The notes beneath the pieces are model-generated. The model was not told the origin of the DNA. It worked only from the letters and a program-made list of their open reading frames with translations, and made no database searches. The translations under genes were made by a program, and so were the position numbers. DNA of 19,733 nt from Nitrospinaceae bacterium (GTDB lineage Bacteria; Nitrospinota; Nitrospinia; Nitrospinales; VA-1): the NCBI GenBank assembly GCA_029937635.1, contig JAPYPM010000010.1:1-19733 (forward strand), in the 5' to 3' direction. Each line of letters starts with the position of its first letter. The stretch's first letter is position 1. Below are positions 1-8,555 of the stretch, in pieces.

Positions 1-1486
1 TCCATTTCGATAATCGATATACCCATTTTTTTGGAACATCTTTAATAACGGCAAATCCTCCTGCCATATCACCATACAAAGTACAATAACCAACACTGAA
101 TTCGCTTTTATTACCGGTAGTCAATACGAGCCATCCCATTTTGTTCGAAAGAGCCATCATTAGGTTGCCCCGAATTCTAGCTTGTAGATTTTCTTCGGTA
201 GTATTCACGGGTAAGTTTTTAAATACTTTGGAAAGAATTTTATCGTAGGCTAGCATAGCTTTGTTTATAGGGAGTGAAATCATACTTATCCCTAAATTTT
301 TTGCCAAAGCGTTTGAATCGTCTATACTTCCTTGCGAGGAATAATTAGAAGGCATGGTAATACCCACTACATTTTTTGCGCCGATTGCTTTCACTGCTAT
401 TACTGCGGTAAGAGCTGAGTCAACTCCTCCACTCAAACCGATAGCCGCTTTACCGAAACCATTTTTTTTCATATAATCGCGAGTGCCAAGAACCAAGGCC
501 TTAAAAATTTCTTCTATCGATTCGATTCTACGAATCTGACGCTTTAGGATGACCGGCTTACTCACACGGTTTAAAATAGTCGGAATGTGATATGTCCTAA
601 TCGATGACTTTATCGATTTTTTTAAATCTTGTTTTTGAGTCTTCGGAGAAATTTTTAAATCCGCATAAATCATTTCCTCTTCAAATGCATTGCCTTTAGT
701 TACAAAAGTCCCATCTGGAGCTACCACAAGGCTATGTCCATCGAACACCAACTCATCCTGACCACCTATCAAGTTGGCATATACTATATGTGCCTTATAT
801 TGCCTAGCTCTTTTACGGATCATATTCTCGCGCGCTTTACCTTTTCCTTTGAAGTAAGGAGAGGAGGAAATATTGAGTAGAATATCTGCTTGCCCATCTT
901 CGCAAACTTTTTTCCCAGGTCCATTCACGTCCCAGATATCTTCGCATATAGTTAAACCTATCTTTATGCCATTCATTACAAAACAGGTTGGCTCATCACC
1001 TTCTGCAAAATATCTTTTTTCGTCAAAAACTCCATAATTCGGAAGAATCATTTTTCTATAATTCCCGATCACTTTGCCTTTATATATCAATGCGGCAGAG
1101 TTATATAAATTTCTTTTTACTTTTTCTACATAACCAACAACAGCGACAATTTCTTTCACACCTAATGCCAAGTTCTTTAAAGTTTTTTGGTTTTTTGTAA
1201 TAAAATCATCTTTCAGAAGTAGGTCTTCAGGTGGGTACCCTGTCAGCGTCAACTCTGGAAATAAAATTAAGTCAACTCCAAATTTGGTGGCCTCCTTGAG
1301 AGAGTTTTTAATACAATTTTCGTTGTACTTAAAATCCCCCACGACCGAATTCATCTGAGAAATGGCTACACGAAGATTCACTTGAGAGGAAGCTTGGATA
1401 TCTTGCCCCTTTACTTTTACATGGGTTTTTTTAGTAGCCCTTTTCATTGAGAGTAATTTTTTTTTAACCTTTCCTTCTCTCCTCAT
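1..1486 (-). CDS. nadE: glutamine-dependent NAD+ synthetase (3' end outside window)
   Basis: Makes NAD+ from nicotinate adenine dinucleotide (deamido-NAD), ATP and glutamine in the cytoplasm, the last step of NAD biosynthesis. I translated 495 codons. Residues about 36-280 form a nitrilase-type glutaminase domain with its triad visible: Glu78 in FPELTLTGYPPEDLL, Lys145 in RKMILPNYG and Cys181 in LTICEDIWD. Residues about 320 onward are the synthetase domain with the ATP-pyrophosphatase P-loop LSGGVDSA (351-358), followed by the TTGNKSE and YGDMAGGFAV motifs. The window edge cuts off the C-terminal end. The start at 1486 is chosen because GGAG lies 5 bases upstream; an internal ATG at 1447 would remove only a lysine-rich extension of 13 residues. 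It is divergent from the 1634 gene, with a 147-bp AT-rich spacer that must hold both promoters. The two-domain form uses glutamine directly, unlike the short ammonia-only NadE. Confidence 0.96.
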   Translation of the reverse strand, partial: MRREGKVKKKLLSMKRATKKTHVKVKGQDIQASSQVNLRVAISQMNSVVGDFKYNENCIKNSLKEATKFGVDLILFPELTLTGYPPEDLLLKDDFITKNQKTLKNLALGVKEIVAVVGYVEKVKRNLYNSAALIYKGKVIGNYRKMILPNYGVFDEKRYFAEGDEPTCFVMNGIKIGLTICEDIWDVNGPGKKVCEDGQADILLNISSSPYFKGKGKARENMIRKRARQYKAHIVYANLIGGQDELVFDGHSLVVAPDGTFVTKGNAFEEEMIYADLKISPKTQKQDLKKSIKSSIRTYHIPTILNRVSKPVILKRQIRRIESIEEIFKALVLGTRDYMKKNGFGKAAIGLSGGVDSALTAVIAVKAIGAKNVVGITMPSNYSSQGSIDDSNALAKNLGISMISLPINKAMLAYDKILSKVFKNLPVNTTEENLQARIRGNLMMALSNKMGWLVLTTGNKSEFSVGYCTLYGDMAGGFAVIKDVPKKWVYRLSKW

Positions 1487-1633
1487 ACGTCTCCAATTCT
1501 GAGCAAAAACAAAGATACTTTTGTTATTAAAAATATTAATTTATTTAAATTTCTTAAAACATTTAAAAAAGATTATACTACAATCACAGTTAGTAGTTTT
1601 TTCGCAAATATCCACCTTTAAACGTATAGTCTT

Positions 1634-2065
1634 ATGCCTGAACTATCTGCCGTGGAAAGCAGCATTAAACACTGCATTGAGAAGAGTGGCTTCCCAGAAA
1701 AAACTGTACGCTTACCTTTCAAATCAATCTATGAAAGTTGTAAAAATAACAATGTCGCGCTCAAAGAAGTACTTACTAACTTAATTCAGCACAAAATCAT
1801 AGGAACTGTAAAGGGGGATTTTATTGAATTTCGATCCAGTAATAATTTAAAAGAAAAACTAAATACCCCAAATCGAAAAAGTAATCCCTCCAAAACTACC
1901 ATCCCGAATATGGAAGACCTCAATGAAAAGGCTCAATCATGTATATCCAAACTCACGCCTGATCAAATCAAAGAGTTGCAAAATACTGTCTCAAATATGA
2001 GCGAAGAAGAAAGAGATAATATTCTCAAAAACTTTTCCCAACAATTTTTTAAAAACAAACCCTAA
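1634..2065 (+). CDS. unrecognised 143-aa protein, possible winged-helix N-terminal part
   Basis: I do not recognise the family. The protein has two helical parts joined by a polar linker (about residues 68-95, rich in Asn, Lys, Pro and Ser). Residues about 5-65 show a helix, a second helix and a strand pattern (LKEVLTNLIQHKIIG then VKGDFIEF) that could be a small winged-helix fold; that is inference. The C-terminal 45 residues (LTPDQIKELQNTV, MSEEERDNILKNF) look like two amphipathic helices. There is no signal peptide or membrane segment. An in-frame stop at 1619 makes 1634 the only ATG start, yet there is no clear ribosome binding site. The next gene begins 30 bases after its stop on the same strand, so the two are probably co-transcribed. 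Codon use and amino-acid composition look like an ordinary expressed gene. Confidence 0.7.
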   Translation: MPELSAVESSIKHCIEKSGFPEKTVRLPFKSIYESCKNNNVALKEVLTNLIQHKIIGTVKGDFIEFRSSNNLKEKLNTPNRKSNPSKTTIPNMEDLNEKAQSCISKLTPDQIKELQNTVSNMSEEERDNILKNFSQQFFKNKP

Positions 2066-2095
2066 ATAAACCCTACACGCTCCTATTAAATCAAA

Positions 2096-2968
2096 ATGCT
2101 AATTTTCGCTAAAGACATATCTCAAAGAGATTTTAAACATAGTGCTGAAGATCAAGACCCTGAGATTAAGATATACATGGAGTATCAAAGATCTTTGTTT
2201 CCATATACTATTATTCGAGGCGGTTTAGATCTCGCATATAAAGAAGTAGATGACATTCTAAACTACCTAGATAACGGCAACCAACCCCCGACCGATTCTA
2301 GTCGACAAGAATATCCATCGAATATTCCTGAATGGTATCAAAAAAGATTTCCATGGGCTGCTAGCTTTCTTACAATTGAAGACATGCACAGCCTTCTAGT
2401 CATTCTAATTCAAGCTATGGACTCTTTCCGTACTCATGAAAGGATGAACACATACCATCTAATGGTTATTTACGATTCTGTTTTCAATATTATTGAGCTA
2501 TACAACTCTTTACTTAAAGAATCTCCTGAAAAATCTCGCGACATTCACCTTAGTCAGGGTGAACCAGTTTTCTTTGATGACTTTATTAATAATTATTGGC
2601 CTCATCTCGACTGGATGATCTTATCTCAACCTGACTTTGATCATGCGAAGCACCTAAAACGAAAACAAAAGATCGAGGTGGCAATTCAACAAAGAATGGC
2701 TGACGGAGAAGAACCTATTAAAGCTCTAAAGAACACAAGTAAACCGTTTAATATAGACAAAAGTTCGCTTCACCTTTTAGGAAAAGAAAAAATATCACAA
2801 ATAAATTTCGAACTTGAAGTGGTTTCACTAAATGACACTCCGTACAATTTTTTAAATGAAGAGATTGATAGCAGTACTAAATTCGGTTTCATGCCGCGAG
2901 TTGATTCTGATTTTTTAATTAATATGCACCATCAAAATAACTCCAAAATAACTTCCTCTGAAAACTAG
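2096..2968 (+). CDS. unrecognised 290-aa soluble protein
   Basis: No known family is apparent. The protein is acidic to neutral and mostly helical. A compact aromatic-rich region lies at about residues 25-185 (IYMEYQRSLFPYTIIRGG, IPEWYQKRFPWAASFL, FINNYWPHLDWMIL). A basic segment follows at about 185-215, and a Ser/Asn-rich tail forms the last 50 residues. I see no signal peptide, transmembrane span or nucleotide-binding motif. The ATG at 2096 follows the AT-rich string ctattaaatcaaa without a clear Shine-Dalgarno sequence. It sits 30 bases behind the 143-aa gene and the pair is probably one transcription unit. The stop codon lies inside an AT-rich hairpin that may end the transcript. Both products may be specific to one lineage; a function cannot be assigned from the sequence. 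Confidence 0.72.
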   Translation: MLIFAKDISQRDFKHSAEDQDPEIKIYMEYQRSLFPYTIIRGGLDLAYKEVDDILNYLDNGNQPPTDSSRQEYPSNIPEWYQKRFPWAASFLTIEDMHSLLVILIQAMDSFRTHERMNTYHLMVIYDSVFNIIELYNSLLKESPEKSRDIHLSQGEPVFFDDFINNYWPHLDWMILSQPDFDHAKHLKRKQKIEVAIQQRMADGEEPIKALKNTSKPFNIDKSSLHLLGKEKISQINFELEVVSLNDTPYNFLNEEIDSSTKFGFMPRVDSDFLINMHHQNNSKITSSEN

Positions 2969-2980
2969 TTATAGTTTTTT
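2961..2980 (+). terminator. possible weak intrinsic terminator
   Basis: AAAACTA and TAGTTTT form a perfect 7-bp stem with loop GTTA, and the second arm runs on into two further T residues. It includes the stop codon of the 290-aa gene. The stem is AT-rich, so termination strength is doubtful. Confidence 0.35.
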
Positions 2981-3423
2981 CTGAATTTAAAAAAATGCTA
3001 CGTTATATTTAATCTTATCCTGATAAAAAAATAGTTTATTCTGGTTTCCTGGTGAAGGATATACCTCCTTGAGAACTACATAAGTTGCTATATTAAATTT
3101 AATGGTTGGGCAGGGAGAGGACATGCAAGATACCACTGCTCGTTTTGCCAAGATATTTAGAATGAGCTCTGGCAAGGTAAGTAGAGCAATACAAAGAATA
3201 ATTAGAGACGGTGACTGGCAATATCAGTAATGCTTGTACCTTTGCTCTTTACACAATCAATCTAAGTGGCAAACTTTGGGCTTACGCCATAATATTTCTT
3301 TAAGTGCCAACTTTAACTCTTAACTAAAATTTTGTTTCGGGAAAAACCCTATAAGCGAGGTGGTAAAAAAAACTACTTGCCGTTGAAGATACTTGCGAAA
3401 ATAAATCTCCACGAATTGATTGT
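2981..3423. other. gene-poor spacer with one possible 42-aa ORF
   Basis: No convincing gene lies between the 290-aa gene and the tpsA terminator. On the plus strand, ATG 3102 (or ATG 3123, preceded by GGGAGAGGAC, a good ribosome binding site) opens a frame to the stop at 3228-3230. It encodes 42 or 35 residues, basic and helix-like (ARFAKIFRMSSGKVSRAIQR), ending in DWQYQ. It may be a remnant or a small protein; I cannot tell which. GGAT followed by ACCTCCTT at 3057-3070 resembles the 3' end of 16S rRNA. From 3231 onward I see nothing. Confidence 0.3.
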
Positions 3424-3465
3424 AAAAAAAACATGCAGGTCTAAAAAGTATTTTTATTGCTCCTG
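3424..3465 (-). terminator. likely intrinsic terminator of tpsA
   Basis: Read on the minus strand, CAGG (3465-3462) and CCTG (3439-3436) enclose a TAAAAA/TTTTTA inner stem. The stem is imperfect, with an internal loop. Four bases later comes a run of eight T residues (3431-3424). It lies 47 bases past the tpsA stop codon, the expected place for the end of the tpsBA transcript. Confidence 0.55.
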
Positions 3466-3511
3466 TAATTTACAAAAGTCTTGAAGGAATAATTTTTGTT
3501 TTTAAATTTAA

Positions 3512-6500
3512 TTAACGAAACGATTTTTGTTGAAGTGGGACGATACCTCTCTCAAGAGATCGTGTTGCTAAAACTGGGGCTAAATTGCTCGAGCTATTTG
3601 TTCTTTTTTTAATTGAATCCGTTTTCCCCTTAGCTAGAGACTTTCTCGATTTTTTCCCATTATTTTTTTGTGATTTTTTTGCTGCTATTTTGCTAATCAT
3701 TTTTTGCCAAAGGAGTTCCTTCGACGCACTCTTATTTTCCTGGAGCAAACTCTTACTTGAGTTCGATCCTTGCTTGCCGGATTCCAATTTAGCCACTTGA
3801 GATTCTTCAACTACCTTATCTCCAAAGTTTGCTAACGTAGATAACCCAGGGTTAACTTCTTTTACATCCTTTGAAAGCTCAACTAAAGTGTAGGGATCGC
3901 TAAAGATATCTGTCACATAGGGACTCCTGGACCCATCAGAGTCTAGACTTTCTATTGGTTTGCTATTTGAACCGCTCTTTTGAAGAGTCATGTTAATAGT
4001 ATTACTTTCAAATGTTTGTGCCAATTGATTTGTACTCCCAAGCGAAAAATCACTCACAGATTTTCCCGTTCCCTCAAAAATCTGATCTGCAACGCTGACC
4101 GGTTCACCTTGACGTTGTGTGAAAGTTATCGTTCCCAAGGAGTCATCTGGAAGAGTTGCCAAACCTGGAGTACTCAAACTACCAGAATATGAAACTGTAA
4201 TATCTTTACCATCTACATTCTGAGCTAAACTACTAATTTCAATACCATCTAGTTCATATATATTTATATCCCCCGTTGAACTGTTGGTAAGGTCGATAGA
4301 GCTCAGTGTAGTTTCAATCGGATTGGCTGATGTACCAAATCCACCATTTGAAACCGCGACCAATCTGCCATTTTCTGCCTCAATATCTGCAGACCCATCT
4401 GAGTCCCCATCGAATATTCCGCCACCTGTTGACGTAAGTAAAATCGCAGTATCAGAACTACTTGATGAGGTCAGTGAACTGGTCAATGTTAAGTCCCCGC
4501 TTGACTGCAAAGTAATTGTTCCACTAACATCTTGGGCTCCAGAAATAACTATCGTCTTGCCTGTTCCACCAACTGTCACTGACTGATCTCCTCCAATTGT
4601 CGAGGCACCTAGAATAATAGAGCTATTTGTCGCAAGCGTAGCGTTCGCTGAAGAACCAGTTGTATTCGTACTTACTGCACCTGTGAAGTCGTTCGATGTA
4701 CTACTTAATGTGATCGATTGATTGCTTGCACTGGTAGTAAAAGTTGAAGTACCCGCTACTGTTAATGCTACTGCTCCTGTAATTGTTCCTGTATTCGCGG
4801 TTGAGCTCAAGCCCTTGAACGTAGAACCTCCAGTTGAAAAAGCAATACTAGAAGAATTCAAATCAACAGTCGTTATATTAGTGCTGTTTGCTGAGCTGAT
4901 ACCGTTTACTGTCATAGCTCCTGCTGTACTATCTCCAATCGTCAGTGTACCTGCCGTTATGTTTCCTAGTTCTGACCCTGCAATTGTCATATTCCCAGCT
5001 GTTGATCCCAGTCCTATACTACCTCCATCAGATACGAGAATCGTAGTGGTACCTGTTCCGGTATTAATTGACCCTGACAGACCAAAGTCGTTTGCTGTAA
5101 TAGAAAGTGCACTACCCCCTGTGGAGAAAGTTCCAGCCGTGTTATTAAAATCTCCAGAACCATCATCATTGGAATCCGCATCTAAAGTTGTCGTGTTACT
5201 AGTTGTTACATTTACACCCTGACTAATGCCGTTTCCTGAACTAACTGCTAAACCCTTAAACGTTGACGCGTTATTAGAAAAACTAACACTCGATGCGCTT
5301 GCCGTCGTCAAGTTAACCGTGGTGGCATTATTGCTGTTCGCTGCGGATATACCATCTACCGTAATATTACCGGTAGAACTGTCTCCAATGTTCAATGTGC
5401 CTGCTGTTATATTGGCTAACTCTGCACCCGTTAGTGTCATATTGCCGGCAGTACCCCCTAAACCGATCGTGCCACCATCTGATACAGTGATCGTTGTCGA
5501 GCCGGTGCCACTAGTCATGGATCCTGACACCGTTATATCATTTGCTTTTAGAGTCAGCGAATTGTTACCCGTAGATAATGTTGTAGATGCATTTATTGAT
5601 AAGTCACCCACACCACTTCCATTTGAATCCGCAGTAATAACCGTCGCACCAGCAGTAGTTAAGTTTTCACTCAAAGAAATATTGCCCGTTGAAGTAAGTG
5701 TGAATGCGCCCGCACCTGAAATATCACCGGAAGTGGTCGTCATGGCAAGGTTACCGCCAGCGGTTAATGTGACGCCAGCTCCAAAATCAATCCCCGTTGC
5801 TCCGGTCAGAGTCAGGGCTCCTGCAGTTGTTATAGATGTCGAATCAAGAGAAAGTTTTCCTGTATCTGTTGCTATCGTTAAACCACTTCCAAAGCTCGTA
5901 CTACCCCCACTTGCAACGGTCAGGGCATTAAAAGTAGAGTTGTTATTAGAAAAACTAACACTCGATGCGCTTGCCGTCGTCAAGTTAACCGTGGTGGCAT
6001 TATTGCTGTTCGCTGCGGATATACCATCTACCGTAATATTACCGGTAGAACTGTCTCCAATGTTCAATGTGCCTGCTGTTATATTGGCTAACTCTGCACC
6101 CGTTAGTGTCATATTGCCGGCAGTACCCCCTAAACCGATCGTGCCACCATCTGATACAGTGATCGTTGTCGAGCCGGTGCCACTTGAAATCGTACCTGAA
6201 ACTGCAATATCATCTGCAACAATGCTTATGCTCGCATTATCTCCAGAAGTAAGAGCCTTTCCGGCAGCCATTGTAAATGTACCTGTCCCGCTATCATCAT
6301 AGTCAGCGTTGAAAATCGAAGTCGATGTCGTTGCTAAATCTCCATTTACAGTGATTCCATTGCCAGCATTTATAGTTACCTTTTTTATTGTCGTATCGCC
6401 GGTACCAAACTCCACAGAACCACTGGAACCACTTGAATTGAGGGTAATACCTCCTGAAATATGCGAGAGAGTCACTCCATCGATATACATTTTGCCAGCT

Positions 6501-8458
6501 GAGTCATCACCGATCACTAATTTTGCCGCGGTAATATTACTTAATTCGCTCTGTATCAATGTCAGCCCGCAGGCAGAACCATTACAAATGGTCGATATTG
6601 TCGATGCGGTCGTGCTAGCTGTTGTCCCATCCAAACCAATAGTTTCACCGCTTGCACCGAGAATAGTTACTGTTCCAACACCTGCATCCAATGCCCCCGA
6701 CAAAGTAAATTCGGTTCCTGTCAGGGTAATGTCACCTCCATTGGTATCTACAGCTCCAATAGACAAAGTTCCGCCAGCAGTCATAATGATACTTCCGCCA
6801 GAAGTTTCAATTGTATCCGAGGAATCTGTAACAGATATATTTCCATTAGTTGCCGTAAAGGTGACGCTTTGTCCAGCTGTTTGAGCAAATGACAAACTGT
6901 TATTAAAAGTGATTGAATTAGTAGCAATCATTTCGATGTTTGTGGTGGATGCAACTGACTCCAAAATATCTTCATAGGTTGTAAAAGAAGACGCTCCACT
7001 GGCAGATGCTGTACCCGAACCTCCTGAAATAGTTATGTAATCTGGATCTAGCAAAAGGGTTCCTGATTTTCCGTTTGGAGCAGTTGTATCCACACTACCA
7101 ACAAAATAAAGTTCTTCTTTCCCTGAAACCTCTACAAAACCACCATCACCAAATAGTCTGCCGCCACGCACTCTTATCGTTCCAAAAAATTCTGTACGTC
7201 TATCTGCCCAGAAAATAGTTCTTCCTCCATCACCTCCTGTTACTGCATCAGCAAAAATCGAGACATTAGGTCCTACATAATTATCTACTGCTGTTGGAAT
7301 CAATCCTAAACCCTGATAATCACCACCAACTAGGACAAGACCACCTCCCGCATCACCTGAAACATCAATACGTGCATAGTCATAAAGGCCCACCCTATTA
7401 CCCAGAACATGAACAATCCCCCCTGTCTCGTTAGCCCCTAAACCCGTCGCATCGATGTTCCCAGAAACACTGACCAACCCTTCATCCCCACCAGTAAGAT
7501 AAATAGAACCATTTTTTTTTGCTATGGATCGAGCTTGAATATATCCAGACATATTGATAACACCATCAATCAAACCCTGTGCAGTTCGAACATCCATTGC
7601 TACTGTTCCACCATCTGCATAAATGCTCCCGTTGTTAGATACAAGAGATTTTAATTGCTCACCGTCGAATCCAGTTACATTTTCAATGACCTCGCTATCC
7701 ACACCCAAATTAACCAGTTGATCACCATATAGGTCTAAAGTGAAAGTATTTCCTGCAGCAAGACTTACTTTTCCTAACCGGGCATTAATAATTCCCGTGT
7801 TTTGGACGCCCGGCGCAACAAATGCGACTAGCCCCCCTTCTAAGGCAGTGATCGTTCCACGATTGGTAATTGTATTTGAAAATTCTGGAGAGATATTGAA
7901 GTGGTACTGCCCATTCATAAAATCTGTATTCGATATATCGATTGTCGTCGCGACCAAACCGTGAACATCAATTTCTGCTCCATTTCCAAAAAGAATCCCG
8001 TTGCGGTTTATCAACATTAGGTTTCCATTTGATGTTAGCTTGCCAAAAATTGAAGACGGATCGTTCCCTGTCACGCGATTCAAAGTAACTGAAGTTGAAG
8101 ATGGTACTTGAAAATTGACATGCTCACCCCCCGCAATATTAAACGAGTTCCAATCAATGATTGATTTTTCACTACTCTGAGAAATATTGAGACTGCTATC
8201 TGAAACCTGATTAATTATCGCTGAACCGTTCTGCACGGTACCATTGGTTGGCAAAGCATAAATCAATGATGGGAAAATACCCAAAAGGTACGTAAGAAAC
8301 GACACTAGAAAAGTAAGACCTCGTCCAGGCCTCTTTTTTGGAAAAATGAAGCGGTGGTTGCAAGTAGAACTTCTCACTGGAAAAATTGATTTTTTTTCTT
8401 TCACAATCGGATGAACCGACTGCATAAAAACCCGTTGTCCCATTTTCATAATGTTCAT
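3512..8458 (-). CDS. two-partner secretion exoprotein (filamentous haemagglutinin family TpsA)
   Basis: A large secreted or surface protein expected to cross the outer membrane through the adjacent TpsB. Residues 1-46 are an unusually long basic lead-in and 47-68 are a hydrophobic core ending IYA, so the signal peptide is of the extended type seen in TPS exoproteins. Residues about 69-330 form the TPS domain, with NGTVQNGSA, IDWNSFNI and NRNGILFGNGAEIDVHGLVATT, equivalent to the family NPNGI-type signature. From about 480 the body is Ser/Thr/Gly/Asn-rich with repeated units (SDGGTIGLGGTAGNM, ELANITAGTLNIGD), typical of a right-handed beta-helix. Two units of 81 codons are identical at DNA level, and at least two more are diverged. 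The last 110 residues are instead Lys/Ser-rich and basic, with no recognised anchor or toxin domain. The start has GAGGG nine bases upstream. It lies 97 bases downstream of tpsB, so the order is tpsB-tpsA. Its DNA is visibly less AT-rich than its flanks. An adhesin or biofilm role is inferred. Confidence 0.93.
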   Translation of the reverse strand: MNIMKMGQRVFMQSVHPIVKEKKSIFPVRSSTCNHRFIFPKKRPGRGLTFLVSFLTYLLGIFPSLIYALPTNGTVQNGSAIINQVSDSSLNISQSSEKSIIDWNSFNIAGGEHVNFQVPSSTSVTLNRVTGNDPSSIFGKLTSNGNLMLINRNGILFGNGAEIDVHGLVATTIDISNTDFMNGQYHFNISPEFSNTITNRGTITALEGGLVAFVAPGVQNTGIINARLGKVSLAAGNTFTLDLYGDQLVNLGVDSEVIENVTGFDGEQLKSLVSNNGSIYADGGTVAMDVRTAQGLIDGVINMSGYIQARSIAKKNGSIYLTGGDEGLVSVSGNIDATGLGANETGGIVHVLGNRVGLYDYARIDVSGDAGGGLVLVGGDYQGLGLIPTAVDNYVGPNVSIFADAVTGGDGGRTIFWADRRTEFFGTIRVRGGRLFGDGGFVEVSGKEELYFVGSVDTTAPNGKSGTLLLDPDYITISGGSGTASASGASSFTTYEDILESVASTTNIEMIATNSITFNNSLSFAQTAGQSVTFTATNGNISVTDSSDTIETSGGSIIMTAGGTLSIGAVDTNGGDITLTGTEFTLSGALDAGVGTVTILGASGETIGLDGTTASTTASTISTICNGSACGLTLIQSELSNITAAKLVIGDDSAGKMYIDGVTLSHISGGITLNSSGSSGSVEFGTGDTTIKKVTINAGNGITVNGDLATTSTSIFNADYDDSGTGTFTMAAGKALTSGDNASISIVADDIAVSGTISSGTGSTTITVSDGGTIGLGGTAGNMTLTGAELANITAGTLNIGDSSTGNITVDGISAANSNNATTVNLTTASASSVSFSNNNSTFNALTVASGGSTSFGSGLTIATDTGKLSLDSTSITTAGALTLTGATGIDFGAGVTLTAGGNLAMTTTSGDISGAGAFTLTSTGNISLSENLTTAGATVITADSNGSGVGDLSINASTTLSTGNNSLTLKANDITVSGSMTSGTGSTTITVSDGGTIGLGGTAGNMTLTGAELANITAGTLNIGDSSTGNITVDGISAANSNNATTVNLTTASASSVSFSNNASTFKGLAVSSGNGISQGVNVTTSNTTTLDADSNDDGSGDFNNTAGTFSTGGSALSITANDFGLSGSINTGTGTTTILVSDGGSIGLGSTAGNMTIAGSELGNITAGTLTIGDSTAGAMTVNGISSANSTNITTVDLNSSSIAFSTGGSTFKGLSSTANTGTITGAVALTVAGTSTFTTSASNQSITLSSTSNDFTGAVSTNTTGSSANATLATNSSIILGASTIGGDQSVTVGGTGKTIVISGAQDVSGTITLQSSGDLTLTSSLTSSSSSDTAILLTSTGGGIFDGDSDGSADIEAENGRLVAVSNGGFGTSANPIETTLSSIDLTNSSTGDINIYELDGIEISSLAQNVDGKDITVSYSGSLSTPGLATLPDDSLGTITFTQRQGEPVSVADQIFEGTGKSVSDFSLGSTNQLAQTFESNTINMTLQKSGSNSKPIESLDSDGSRSPYVTDIFSDPYTLVELSKDVKEVNPGLSTLANFGDKVVEESQVAKLESGKQGSNSSKSLLQENKSASKELLWQKMISKIAAKKSQKNNGKKSRKSLAKGKTDSIKKRTNSSSNLAPVLATRSLERGIVPLQQKSFR
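5270..5512 (-). repeat. 243-bp exact direct repeat in tpsA, copy 1
   Basis: Base-for-base identical to 5942-6184, at an offset of 672 bp (224 codons), so the reading frame is kept. It encodes the downstream copy of the 81-residue unit that contains SDGGTIGLGGTAGNM. Identity breaks off sharply at both ends, suggesting recent duplication or gene conversion between repeat units. Confidence 0.95.
5942..6184 (-). repeat. 243-bp exact direct repeat in tpsA, copy 2
   Basis: Partner of the repeat at 5270-5512. It encodes the upstream copy of the same 81-residue unit in the protein. Less similar units occur at about 4850-5065 and about 6410-6700, so the exact pair sits inside an older, diverged repeat array. 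Confidence 0.95.
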
Positions 8459-8555
8459 TACTAATTCCCTCGCAACTCTCAGGCTAAAACAATATCCAAA
8501 AATATAATTTTCAAAATTTCTCTGTGAAAAGGACTACTCAACAAGTGCACTTCGA

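Noticed and set aside
1521..1784. Plus-strand 87-codon frame overlapping the 143-aa gene
   Set aside because: It overlaps in another frame, and its first part is translated AT-rich promoter DNA. The 1634 frame has the more protein-like composition.
2987..3175. Minus-strand 62-codon frame in the spacer before tpsA
   Set aside because: It starts with TTG, lacks a ribosome binding site and overlaps the better-supported short plus-strand frame; neither has a known homologue.
4722..6884. Long plus-strand open frames opposite tpsA (4722-5222, 5226-6302, 6309-6884)
   Set aside because: They are antisense to a clear coding gene. Their Val/Pro/Ala-rich translations are the mirror of the Thr/Gly/Asn repeats, and their length reflects the repeats rather than selection.
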